NCBI GenBank assembly: GCA_036406595.1
Contig: DASXAR010000061.1
Span: 6,289-70,288, forward strand
DNA: 64,000 nt
DNA from: VRUE01 sp036406595
Lineage (GTDB): Bacteria; Actinomycetota; Thermoleophilia; Solirubrobacterales; 70-9
Direction: 5' to 3'
Positions 48,862 to 56,100 of this stretch are shown here, piece after piece; within the stretch, counting starts at the first letter, position 1; every line of letters begins with the position of its first letter. A model generated the notes under the pieces. The model had not been told where the DNA came from. It saw only the letters and a program-made list of their open reading frames with translations, and did no database searches. Position numbers and translations under genes: made by a program.

Positions 48862-49436
48862 CGTGCCACCGCCTCGCGCTGCTCCTCGTGAACTCCCTCG
48901 GCGAACTCCTCGACGATCTTCGCGGTGAAGGCAGGCAGGTCGTCTGGTTTGCGACTGCTCACCAACCCCCGGTCCACGTGGACCTCCTCGTCGACCCATT
49001 CCGCGCCGGCGTTGCGAAGGTCGGACTGAAGGCTCGGCCACGAGGTCAGCGTGCGGCCGCGGGCCAGTCCCGCATCAATCAGAGTCCATGGCCCGTGACA
49101 GATGACGCCGACGGGCTTGCCGGCCTCGAATATGGCGCGAGCGAAATCCAGCGCCTCCTGGTCGGTGCGCAGCTGGTCGGGATTGGCGACGCCCCCGGGC
49201 AGGACCAGGCCGTCGAATTCGGCCGGGTCGGCATCGCCGACCGCCTCGGCCGCGAAGACGTCGCCCTTGTCGAGATGATTGAAGGCCTGGACCTCGCCCG
49301 ATTCGGGGGCGAGGATCACCGTCTCGGCGCCGGCATCGCGCACGCTCTGAAGCGGCTCGGTCAGCTCGACCTGCTCGACGCCCTCGTTCGCGGTCAGAAA
49401 CGCGATCCGCTTTCCCCTCAGCTCGTCAGACATCAC
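48858..49436 (-). CDS. DJ-1/PfpI family protein
   Basis: A 192-aa protein of the PfpI/general-stress-protein-18 group. The nucleophile elbow is VGVICHGPWTL (reactive cysteine and adjacent histidine), and the glutamate of NEGVEQVEL lies near it in the fold. EFDGLVLPGGVANPDQLR is the family signature. Relatives act as deglycase or protease-like stress proteins; the activity is debated. AGAGAGGA lies before the ATG. GTTTGG-N13-GGGGAC (49469-49493) upstream is a poor match to the SigB-type promoter. Confidence 0.9.
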   Translation of the reverse strand: MMSDELRGKRIAFLTANEGVEQVELTEPLQSVRDAGAETVILAPESGEVQAFNHLDKGDVFAAEAVGDADPAEFDGLVLPGGVANPDQLRTDQEALDFARAIFEAGKPVGVICHGPWTLIDAGLARGRTLTSWPSLQSDLRNAGAEWVDEEVHVDRGLVSSRKPDDLPAFTAKIVEEFAEGVHEEQREAVAR

Positions 49437-49468
49437 GGTTCCTCTCTTCTCTTTTCATCCCCTCTGTA

Positions 49469-49493
49469 GTCCCCGCGAGCGCCGCACCCAAAC
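49469..49493 (-). promoter_or_regulatory. divergent SigB-type promoter candidate for the DJ-1 operon
   Basis: Minus strand: GTTTGG (49488-49493), 13 bases, GGGGAC (49469-49474), 32 bases before the start. The -35 is good but the -10 departs from GGGTAG at two positions. Nothing else is supported in 49437-49603. Confidence 0.3.
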
Positions 49494-49603
49494 ATGGGGG
49501 GAGAGCTCTCCGGCCCGAACGCCTCTCCGCCTGAGGCGGTTGGTCTTCTCACCCGAGCGGGAACCGTGGTGACGGTGAAAGCCGCTGGGGTCCGGGCCGC
49601 GAG

Positions 49604-49879
49604 CTATGTCGCCTCCGCGCCTTCCTCGCCCGGCCAACTGCCGGTGAGGCGATGGAAGCTACGCCTGCTGCCGTGGTCGACCACCCCTTTGACCAGCCGG
49701 AAGACGGCACCTTCCAGAAGGAGCGCCGGGACCAGCCTCGCAAAGCTCGCCTCACGCTGGTCGGGCTCCGGGGCCTCCTCCTCGTCGAAGGCCAGCCAGA
49801 TGCGCCTCACGCCCCAGCGCGCCACCGCCCCGGCGAGGAGACTGGTGAGGACGCCGAACGGTATGAACAGGACCTTCAT
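49604..49879 (-). CDS. DUF4235 family membrane protein
   Basis: A 91-aa protein with one clear N-terminal membrane helix (VLFIPFGVLTSLLAGAVA), an acidic loop with D-E-E-E-A-P-E-P-D-Q-R-E and a second weakly hydrophobic segment ending RLTGSWPGEE. This is the pattern of DUF4235. The ATG overlaps the ferritin-like gene's stop by 4 bases, so the two form an operon. Function unknown. Confidence 0.8.
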   Translation of the reverse strand: MKVLFIPFGVLTSLLAGAVARWGVRRIWLAFDEEEAPEPDQREASFARLVPALLLEGAVFRLVKGVVDHGSRRSFHRLTGSWPGEEGAEAT

Positions 49880-50412
49880 CGCGCCCCCGGACGCTCAGGC
49901 GATCCCTCGAGCTCGTACTCGCGCAGGAAGCCCTCGAAGAGCCGCCGGTGCGACTGCTCGTCGTGGAGGATCTCGATCGTCATGTCCTGCGTCACCGGGT
50001 CGACCTGGTCGGTCTCCTCGACGATCCGCGTGTAGTGCTCGATCGCGCCGGTCTCGGCCTTGATAACGCCGCGGATCACGTGCACGGTGTCGGTCTGCTC
50101 CTCGGGAGGCTGGAGGTAGCTCTGTTCCGGCGCGAATTCCTCCGAGCCCGGCACGACTCCGTAGAGCTCCTTGATCCGCTCGGCGAAGCGTTTGGCGTGC
50201 CCGAGCTCCTCGTCGACGTCCTCGGCGAGCGACTCCTTGATCTCCTGCGCGCGGACACCATCGAGATTGACCGAGGCCGAGATGTAGCTCATCACCGTCT
50301 CGATCTCCATCCAGTAGGCCGTGCAGAGGAGGTCGACCACCTGCTGGCGCTTCTCCAGGTTGTCGCTGTCCAGAATGCCCTTTCCGGGCGATGTCGATGC
50401 CTCCATGAACAT
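49876..50412 (-). CDS. ferritin-like di-iron protein
   Basis: A 178-aa four-helix protein. Ligand motifs are E38 (MEIE), E69-x2-H72 (EELGHAK), E120 and E152-x2-H155 (DEQSHRR), the two E-x-x-H pairs of ferritin/bacterioferritin-like proteins. It may store iron or protect DNA. GGAGGGA precedes the ATG. GATTGA-N14-GGGTAG lies 31 bases upstream. Confidence 0.87.
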   Translation of the reverse strand: MFMEASTSPGKGILDSDNLEKRQQVVDLLCTAYWMEIETVMSYISASVNLDGVRAQEIKESLAEDVDEELGHAKRFAERIKELYGVVPGSEEFAPEQSYLQPPEEQTDTVHVIRGVIKAETGAIEHYTRIVEETDQVDPVTQDMTIEILHDEQSHRRLFEGFLREYELEGSPERPGAR

Positions 50413-50443
50413 CCCTCCATTCCTCGCGGGCGGCGAGGTAGAG

Positions 50444-50469
50444 CTACCCGAACCGCGCGGAAGTCAATC
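50444..50469 (-). promoter_or_regulatory. SigB-type promoter for the ferritin-like operon
   Basis: Minus strand: GATTGA (50464-50469), 14 bases, GGGTAG (50444-50449). The same boxes and spacing occur before the MFS fusion gene. The -35 overlaps the stop of the upstream glycosidase gene. Confidence 0.5.
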
Positions 50470-51552
50470 CCCCGGGCCGAAGGAGGCGCGGGGGACCGTA
50501 TCCGGGTCCCCGCCGGTCCAGGCGTTGAAGCGGTACCAGGACGGCTTCGCTTCGCGCTTGGCGGTCAGGAGGCCCGCCGAGTCGCAGAACTGGCAGTAGG
50601 GCGAGTCGACCCAGGAGAACCACCAGACCCCTCCGATCCGCCAGGCGCTGCGGTGGCCGGCGAGCATCGAGAAGGCCTCGTTGAGCTCGCGCGCCTGGCC
50701 GTAGAGGCCACGCTCCCAGCGCGACTCGAAGCTGTCGGAGCCCCAGCCGAGCTCGGTCACATAGAGCGGGGTGCTCGCGTCGTGGTGGACGCGCATGACG
50801 CGCCGCAGGTTGATGATCTGGGCTCGCATCGCATGGGCGTCGGCGACGTAGGGATGCAGGGCGACGCCATCGAAATAGCGCTTCACGTGGCGCGCCCGGT
50901 AGATGCGCGACAGGTAGTCGCCCGAGGCGACGTTGGGGGGAATCTGCAGAGGCCGCCCGAAGAGGCCGCCGAGGATCACCCGCGCTTCCGGGTCGGCGCC
51001 GTGCAGGACCGAGCCGCTGACCCGCAGCAACGCGGCGTACCGCCGTGGATCCGGGCGGCGGGAGAAGGTGACGATGTTCTCCTCGTTCCAGATCTCCCAG
51101 TCGCGGATCGGCAGGTACGGCAGATCGGGATTCGCCCTCCAGAAGGAGCCTTCGGACCCGTAGCGGCGGGCGGCGGCACGCAGGAACGAGCCCCAGGCCC
51201 GGCGCGCGTGGCGGTTGGCCGGCTCGTCCCGCGGCACCGGCGCGATCCAGGCCGGAGAGCTGGTGACGAATGCGAAGGCGCGGATCCCCTGGTCGGCGGC
51301 AAGCGCCACCTCGCGATCGAAGCCCGACCAGTCCGGTTCGACCAGGAACGGGCTGAAGCGCTCGATCTGACTCCAGAGCAGGGGAAGCCTGACGCTGCGC
51401 ACCCCCGCATCGCGCATCAGTTCGAAGTCCTCCTTTTCGAGCCCCCCCTGCGGCGACATCCCGAAGAAGTCGTGGGGGACGCGCGCGGAGGCGCCGCCAG
51501 GCAGGACGAGCATGGCGACGAGCACGACGATCGGTGCGAGCTTTCGTATCAC
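50464..51552 (-). CDS. secreted clan-A glycoside hydrolase (GH5/GH39-like)
   Basis: A 362-aa protein with a signal peptide (IRKLAPIVVLVAMLVLPGGASA). The acid/base glutamate is in WEIWNEENI and the nucleophile in LYVTELGWGS, with ALHPYVAD between, as in clan GH-A barrels. The closest family is uncertain. GTG 51552 was chosen since the signal peptide starts there, AGGTG precedes it, and longer frames run through the tRNA gene on the other strand. A small cysteine pair, YCQFCDSAG, lies near the end. Confidence 0.83.
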   Translation of the reverse strand: MIRKLAPIVVLVAMLVLPGGASARVPHDFFGMSPQGGLEKEDFELMRDAGVRSVRLPLLWSQIERFSPFLVEPDWSGFDREVALAADQGIRAFAFVTSSPAWIAPVPRDEPANRHARRAWGSFLRAAARRYGSEGSFWRANPDLPYLPIRDWEIWNEENIVTFSRRPDPRRYAALLRVSGSVLHGADPEARVILGGLFGRPLQIPPNVASGDYLSRIYRARHVKRYFDGVALHPYVADAHAMRAQIINLRRVMRVHHDASTPLYVTELGWGSDSFESRWERGLYGQARELNEAFSMLAGHRSAWRIGGVWWFSWVDSPYCQFCDSAGLLTAKREAKPSWYRFNAWTGGDPDTVPRASFGPGD

Positions 51553-51640
51553 GCCATCACCTGGACCCCTGGCGCAGGCCAAAGTAGCGCACGAGGGGCG
51601 CGGGCATCCCGCTGCGTCCCTCTGAGATAATCGCCCCTCT

Positions 51641-51714
51641 CGGGGCGTGGCGCAGCCTGGTAGCGCGCACCGTTCGGGTCGGTGAGGTCCCCGGTTCAAA
51701 TCCGGGCGCCCCGA
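51641..51714 (+). tRNA. tRNA-Pro (anticodon CGG)
   Basis: The 74-base sequence folds as a cloverleaf: acceptor CGGGGCG with CGCCCCG, D-arm GCGC...GCGC, anticodon stem CACCG/CGGTG with loop TTCGGGT (anticodon CGG, reading CCG), and T-arm with GTTCAAAT. The discriminator base is A. CCA is not encoded. It lies between two minus-strand genes. Confidence 0.93.
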
Positions 51715-51725
51715 TTAGCCGTGAG

Positions 51726-51765
51726 CTGGGCGGCTCATGGGTAGTTCCCCCCATCAGCCGCCCAG
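51726..51765. terminator. hairpin terminator after tRNA-Pro, shared with the DsbA-like gene
   Basis: CTGGGCGGCT (51726-51735) pairs with AGCCGCCCAG (51756-51765), and inside it ATGGG pairs with CCCAT. The loop is 8 bases and TTCTT follows on the plus strand. It lies 12 bases after the tRNA and includes the stop codon of the convergent gene (51754-51756), so it may stop both transcripts. Confidence 0.7.
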
Positions 51766-52482
51766 TTCTTCGATCGCGCCCTCCGCTTCTCGCAGGCCCG
51801 GTCCGTCCTGGAGGGTCCGGGTGCCCTTCGGGCCGGTGACGATCATCGCAGGGCGGGTGCGGATGCCCAGCTCCGTTCCCAGCTGCTCGTAGGCTTCGAG
51901 CTTCGTGGTGATCGCCCCGCCGCTGCCGCTCTCGCTGTCCAGGTATTCCCGCCACTCCCCCACGTCGAGCTCGCCGATCGACCCGGCGAGCGATTCCTGG
52001 AACTCGTCGTCGATCCCGAACCGCGCGGCCTCCTCCTGATTGCGGAAGAAGAGATACGTGTACTGCCAGCCGTAGCCCTGCTGGGCCGCCGCCTCGGCGC
52101 CGAAGAAGCCGACCTCGAGGGGATTCTCGGCGACCGAGTAGTGGCGCAGCAGGAGTTTCGCGTCGCCCGGGCGGGCAAAGTCTTCGACCAGCCCGGGAAT
52201 CACCTTGAGGAAGTCTTCACGGCAGTCTCCGCACTGCAGGTCGGCGAAGACCTGGACCGAGACCGGCGCGTCGGAGGAACCGAGGCGGTCGCCTTCCTCA
52301 GGAACGCCTCCGAACGTCTCCTGCATCGTCGAGATCCCCTCCACGTCGACCGATTTGGGGCCCGGCGGCCGGGTCGAGATCTCGACGATCGCGTAACCGA
52401 GCACGCCGAGGGCGATCGCGAGAGCGAGGATCACCCAGAGCCTGCCGCGCCGCGGGATCGTCGTTGCCGCCATCTCGGCCAT
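51754..52482 (-). CDS. membrane-anchored DsbA-like thioredoxin-fold protein
   Basis: A 242-aa protein with an N-terminal membrane helix (LWVILALAIALGVLGYAIV) and a DsbA-type thioredoxin domain outside the membrane. The redox motif is C-G-D-C in FADLQCGDCRED, and the cis-proline is in RTRPAMIV. It probably makes or reshuffles disulfides. ATG 52482 lies 6 bases after GATAAT on the minus strand, suggesting a leaderless start; ATG 52509 in frame is less likely. Confidence 0.86.
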   Translation of the reverse strand: MAEMAATTIPRRGRLWVILALAIALGVLGYAIVEISTRPPGPKSVDVEGISTMQETFGGVPEEGDRLGSSDAPVSVQVFADLQCGDCREDFLKVIPGLVEDFARPGDAKLLLRHYSVAENPLEVGFFGAEAAAQQGYGWQYTYLFFRNQEEAARFGIDDEFQESLAGSIGELDVGEWREYLDSESGSGGAITTKLEAYEQLGTELGIRTRPAMIVTGPKGTRTLQDGPGLREAEGAIEELGG

Positions 52483-52540
52483 CCGAGCATTATCCCGGGC
52501 GGCGATCACGGCCGAATTCCCGCAATCTGCGAGTAATCGT

Positions 52541-52568
52541 TTGACACGTCCGTCGCCGGGGGTAAAAA
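52541..52568 (+). promoter_or_regulatory. housekeeping sigma-70-type promoter
   Basis: TTGACA (52541-52546), 16 bases, TAAAAA (52563-52568), followed by an AT-rich stretch and GGGAGG before GTG 52606. The perfect -35 contrasts with the SigB-type sites in the window. Confidence 0.65.
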
Positions 52569-52605
52569 TTTCCCTACTTGATTTTCAGCTATCTGGGAGG
52601 TCGCA

Positions 52606-52788
52606 GTGGCCAATCACCTGACCCCGTCTGAGCTTGCCGACGAGCTTCACATGAAGCGGCAGGAGGTGATCGGCAAATGCGTAGAGCTGCATGTGCCGAT
52701 CTTCCATGGCCGCATCGACAGATTCCTCTTCGAGTCATCCCTCCGGCAGGCGGCGCAGCAGAAGGGTCAGCCGGCCCGGGCTCTCTAG
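52606..52788 (+). CDS. 60-aa protein resembling the IF2 N-terminal/HTH-like module
   Basis: A 60-aa protein. TPSELADELHMKRQEVIGKC followed by VELHVPIFHGRIDRFLFESS resembles the small helical IF2_N module or a MerR-like DNA-binding helix pair. GGGAGG lies 5 bases before GTG 52606. It has a strong promoter of its own and is followed by the acyl-CoA synthetase gene after 22 bases. It may be a small nucleic-acid-binding regulator. Confidence 0.75.
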   Translation: MANHLTPSELADELHMKRQEVIGKCVELHVPIFHGRIDRFLFESSLRQAAQQKGQPARAL

Positions 52789-52810
52789 CCGTCATCTAGA
52801 CTCCCCCGCG

Positions 52811-54592
52811 ATGCAGCGGGGAACCAAATCGTCCACGCTCGCGGACCTGCTCCCGCGCGCCGCGGAGCTCTATGGCTCCGCTCCGGCGATCCGCTTCAAG
52901 GAGGGGGACGAATGGGTCTCCCGCAGCTTCGTCGAGGTCGCAGAGACGGTGAGGTCGCTCGCCTTCGGGCTGCTCGACCTGGGCATCGGGAGGGGCGACA
53001 AGGTCTCGATCCTCGGCAACACCAGGGCGGAGTGGACCTACTTCGACTTCGCCGCGCTCTCTATCGGGGCCGTCGTCGTGCCGATCTACCAGACCAACTC
53101 CCCCGAGGAGTGCCATTACGTGCTCGAGAACTCCGACGCGAAGGTCGTCGTGGTCGAGGACGAGGAGCAGCTGGCGAAGATCCGTGAGGTTCGCGATCGA
53201 CTGCCGCTGTTGCAGCACGTCGTGCGGATGACCGGCACCAGCGACGACGCGATTGCGATGGCCGACGTCATCGGCAGGGGCGAGGGCCACGGCGAGGCCG
53301 ACTGGGAGGAGCGCTGGCGGGCGGTCACGAAGGACGACATCTGCACCTTCATCTACACGTCTGGCACGACCGGGCCCCCGAAGGGATGCGTGATCACCCA
53401 CGGCAACTACCGGGCGATGCTCGACATGGTCAACGAGACCAGCGTCATCGAAGGCGAAGACGTCACCTACCTCTACCTGCCGCTGGCCCACTCCTTCGCC
53501 CTGCTGATCCAGCTGGGCAGCTTCGACCTCGGCGCCACCCTCGCCTACTGGGAGCGAGACCCGCTGAAGATCATGTCGAACCTCGGGGAACTGAGCCCCA
53601 CCTACTTCCCCTCCGTGCCGCGCATCTTCGAGAAGATCTACACCGCGGCCACCAGCGGCATGGAGAAGGCAGGCGGCCTCAAGAAGGCGATCTTCAACTG
53701 GTCGATCCGGGTCGGCGAAAGGATGCGCGAGACCGAGCGCTCCGGCCGCGAGCCCAACTTCCTGCTGCGCAAGAAATACGAGTTCGCCGACCGGCAGGTG
53801 CTGTCGAAAATCCGCGCCCTCTTTGGCGGCAAGCTGCGCCTCGCGGTCTCCGGCGCGGCGCCGATCAACCCCGACATCCTGCGCTTCTTCGACGCCGCCG
53901 GGGTCCTCGTGCTGGAGGGGTGGGGCATGACGGAGACCTCCACGGCTGCGACGATCTCGTCGCCCGACGATTTCAAGATCGGCACGATCGGCAAACCGTT
54001 CCCGGGGTGCGAGGTGAGGATTGCCGAGGACGGCGAGATCCTCGTCAGGGGACCCAACGTCTTCCAGGGCTACTACAAGAACGACGAGGCCACGCGGGAG
54101 ACGATCGTCGACGGGTGGCTGCACACCGGCGATCTGGGCGAGATCGACCCCGAGGGCTTCATCAAGATCACCGGCCGGAAAAAGGACATCATCATCACCG
54201 CGGGCGGCAAGAACATCACCCCCGCGAACCTCGAGAACGAGATCAAGCAGCACCCGCTCGCCTCCCAGTGCGTGGTGGTCGGCGACCGGCGTCCCTACCT
54301 GGTGGCGCTGGTGACGCTTGACCCCGAAGAGGCGGTGGCCTACGCGAAGGAGCACAACCTGCCCGACGATCCGGCCGAGCTCGCCGCCGACCCGCAGATC
54401 CGCAAGGCCCTCGAGGATCACGTCGCCAGGGTCAACGAGAAGTTTGCCCGCGTCGAGCAGGTGAAGAAGATCGCGATCCTCCCCCAGGACCTCTCGCAGG
54501 AGAGCGGCGAGCTGACCCCGACGATGAAGGTGAAGCGCGCGGTCGTCGCCCAGAAGCATGAGGGCGAGATCGAGGAGCTCTACGCGGGCTGA
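52811..54592 (+). CDS. long-chain acyl-CoA synthetase (FadD15-like)
   Basis: A 593-aa AMP-forming ligase. The phosphate loop is YTSGTTGPPKGC, the adenylate motif GWGMTETSTAA, the hinge GWLHTGDLGEI and ITGRKKDIIITAGGKNITP; the last lysine region PTMKVKR is intact. Length and the insert before the hinge match bacterial FACS enzymes of the FadD15 type. It activates fatty acids for oxidation or lipid synthesis. ATG 52811 is the first good start. Confidence 0.92.
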   Translation: MQRGTKSSTLADLLPRAAELYGSAPAIRFKEGDEWVSRSFVEVAETVRSLAFGLLDLGIGRGDKVSILGNTRAEWTYFDFAALSIGAVVVPIYQTNSPEECHYVLENSDAKVVVVEDEEQLAKIREVRDRLPLLQHVVRMTGTSDDAIAMADVIGRGEGHGEADWEERWRAVTKDDICTFIYTSGTTGPPKGCVITHGNYRAMLDMVNETSVIEGEDVTYLYLPLAHSFALLIQLGSFDLGATLAYWERDPLKIMSNLGELSPTYFPSVPRIFEKIYTAATSGMEKAGGLKKAIFNWSIRVGERMRETERSGREPNFLLRKKYEFADRQVLSKIRALFGGKLRLAVSGAAPINPDILRFFDAAGVLVLEGWGMTETSTAATISSPDDFKIGTIGKPFPGCEVRIAEDGEILVRGPNVFQGYYKNDEATRETIVDGWLHTGDLGEIDPEGFIKITGRKKDIIITAGGKNITPANLENEIKQHPLASQCVVVGDRRPYLVALVTLDPEEAVAYAKEHNLPDDPAELAADPQIRKALEDHVARVNEKFARVEQVKKIAILPQDLSQESGELTPTMKVKRAVVAQKHEGEIEELYAG

Positions 54593-54630
54593 GCCGCTGG
54601 TCAGCTGGACGTGACGGTTGTGCCCAGCTG

Positions 54631-54746
54631 GAATTGAGTGCGCTCATCCCTGCGGGCTTCGCGCCGAAGACGCTGCGGCTCCGCCGCAGCGGCGAAGCCG
54701 CGCTCGAAATTCGTCGCTAAGGCTGCAGGCCGTGCGACCTCAATTC
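54631..54746. repeat. 116-bp nested inverted-repeat element
   Basis: The gap 54593-54781 between convergent genes holds a nested palindrome: outer arms GAATTGAG (54631-54638) and CTCAATTC (54739-54746), a middle pairing of GCTTCG-type arms with GGCGAAGC, and a perfect inner hairpin GCTGCGGC-TCC-GCCGCAGC (54672-54690). It may be a two-way terminator, but its size and outer repeats also suit a small palindromic repeat element. No ORF is supported. Confidence 0.6.
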
Positions 54747-54781
54747 GCCGGTTAGGGCAACCGGTCTTCCTCACGCTTGGA

Positions 54782-56032
54782 CTAAGAAGCCTCGCCGGAC
54801 TGGCGGAGGAGTGCTGAGGTGGTCTGCTCGAGCACCCGCCGCCAGGCCGAGGTCTGCTCCGGCTCTTCTTCCGATGCGCGCTCGACGACGCGCCGCACCC
54901 GGCGCTCGGAGATCTCCAGGCCGTGCTTCTGGGCGATCTCGTGATAGCGGTCGTAGTCCTGGGCGAGCGTAGCCGTCACCGACTCGAACCCGTGCCTGGC
55001 GATCGTCAGGCGCCGCGAGTAGTCCATGATCGGGGTCCCGAACATCAGCTCGTCGTCTGTCTCCGGCTCGATCAGGACGATGTCGACGCCGGGATAGCGC
55101 TCCTGCCACATCTCCACGGCCTGGTGCAGCCGAGCGTGGGCGAGCATGCGGAAGGACTGATTGGCGATCGCCGGCAGGCCCATGTCCGAGACGCGGCGCA
55201 CCCGGGTCCCGAAGACGGTCGGGATCGTCGTCTCGAAGTCGTTGATGAAGGGAACGAGCGGATTGACGACGAGGATGAATTTCGCGCCTTTGCGGACGGC
55301 GATGTCGACGTTGGTCGTGCTGCGAACGCCGCCGTCGACCAACTGCCTTCCCTTCAGGTCCACCGGCTTGTACACGAGGGGCAGGGCGGTCGAGCACTCG
55401 ACCGCCTTGGAGATCGGCACGTCCTCCCACTCCTCCTCCCCGAAGACGATCCGCTCGCAGGTGTCGAGGTCGGTGGCCGTCACGTAGAGCTCCGGTTCGA
55501 CGGTGCGGAAGTCGTTCGAGCGGCCCCGTTCGGAGAGCGCCTCCTCGACGTACTCGTTGATCCCCTCGCCGGAGTAGAAGCCGGTGGGCAGCGCCTCGGC
55601 AAGCCCGACCCCGATGTCGATCGCCGAGAAGTCGCCCATCTGGACCAGCCTGCGCAGCAGCTCGGCCGAGCGCAGCGGCAGCATCGCCGCCTTCTGGAGG
55701 AAGCCGAGATAGTTCGGCTTCAGCACCCTGTCCAGGTCGAGGTCCTCGAGCTGGGAGGGGACCCGCCGGTTGATCACCTGCATCATCTCGTCGGGGGTCA
55801 CCCCGTTGGCGACCATCGCGGCGACGAAGGAGCCGGCGCTGGTGCCGACGTAGACGTCGAAGTCGTTGATCGTGCTGTTGACCGCGAGCAGGTCGAGGGC
55901 GCGAAGGGCGCCGATCTCGTAGACCCCGCCCGTGAAGCCGCCGCCACCCAGCACGAGGGCTGTCTTCGAGGGCCGCTTGCGCTTGGTCCGCTTGCGGCGC
56001 GAGGGGGTGTCGATGTCGACGACCTTGCCCAT
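54782..56032 (-). CDS. patatin-like phospholipase
   Basis: A 416-aa protein. The oxyanion loop is LVLGGGGFTGGVYEIGALRA, the nucleophile serine is in G-T-S-A-G (YVGTSAGSFVAA), and the dyad aspartate is in QLVDGGVRS. These are the patatin hallmarks. The last 80 residues are charged and helical. There is no signal peptide, so it acts in the cytoplasm or at the inner membrane face. GATAAT on the minus strand lies 8 bases before ATG 56032, favouring it over GTG 56038. Confidence 0.9.
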   Translation of the reverse strand: MGKVVDIDTPSRRKRTKRKRPSKTALVLGGGGFTGGVYEIGALRALDLLAVNSTINDFDVYVGTSAGSFVAAMVANGVTPDEMMQVINRRVPSQLEDLDLDRVLKPNYLGFLQKAAMLPLRSAELLRRLVQMGDFSAIDIGVGLAEALPTGFYSGEGINEYVEEALSERGRSNDFRTVEPELYVTATDLDTCERIVFGEEEWEDVPISKAVECSTALPLVYKPVDLKGRQLVDGGVRSTTNVDIAVRKGAKFILVVNPLVPFINDFETTIPTVFGTRVRRVSDMGLPAIANQSFRMLAHARLHQAVEMWQERYPGVDIVLIEPETDDELMFGTPIMDYSRRLTIARHGFESVTATLAQDYDRYHEIAQKHGLEISERRVRRVVERASEEEPEQTSAWRRVLEQTTSALLRQSGEAS

Positions 56033-56100
56033 AAACACGCATTATCTCAGGGCACTCGGGCGGCGGGGCGGCGCGAACACCGCTATTTTGGACGATTCTC

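Noticed and set aside
49455..49637. 60-aa minus-strand frame upstream of the DJ-1 gene
   Set aside because: Arginine/glycine-rich, overlaps the DUF4235 gene, no ribosome-binding site and no promoter spacing.
51739..51744. GGGTAG in the gap after tRNA-Pro
   Set aside because: It is inside the loop and inner stem of the terminator hairpin, has no GTTT-like box upstream, and no gene follows on that strand at a fitting distance.
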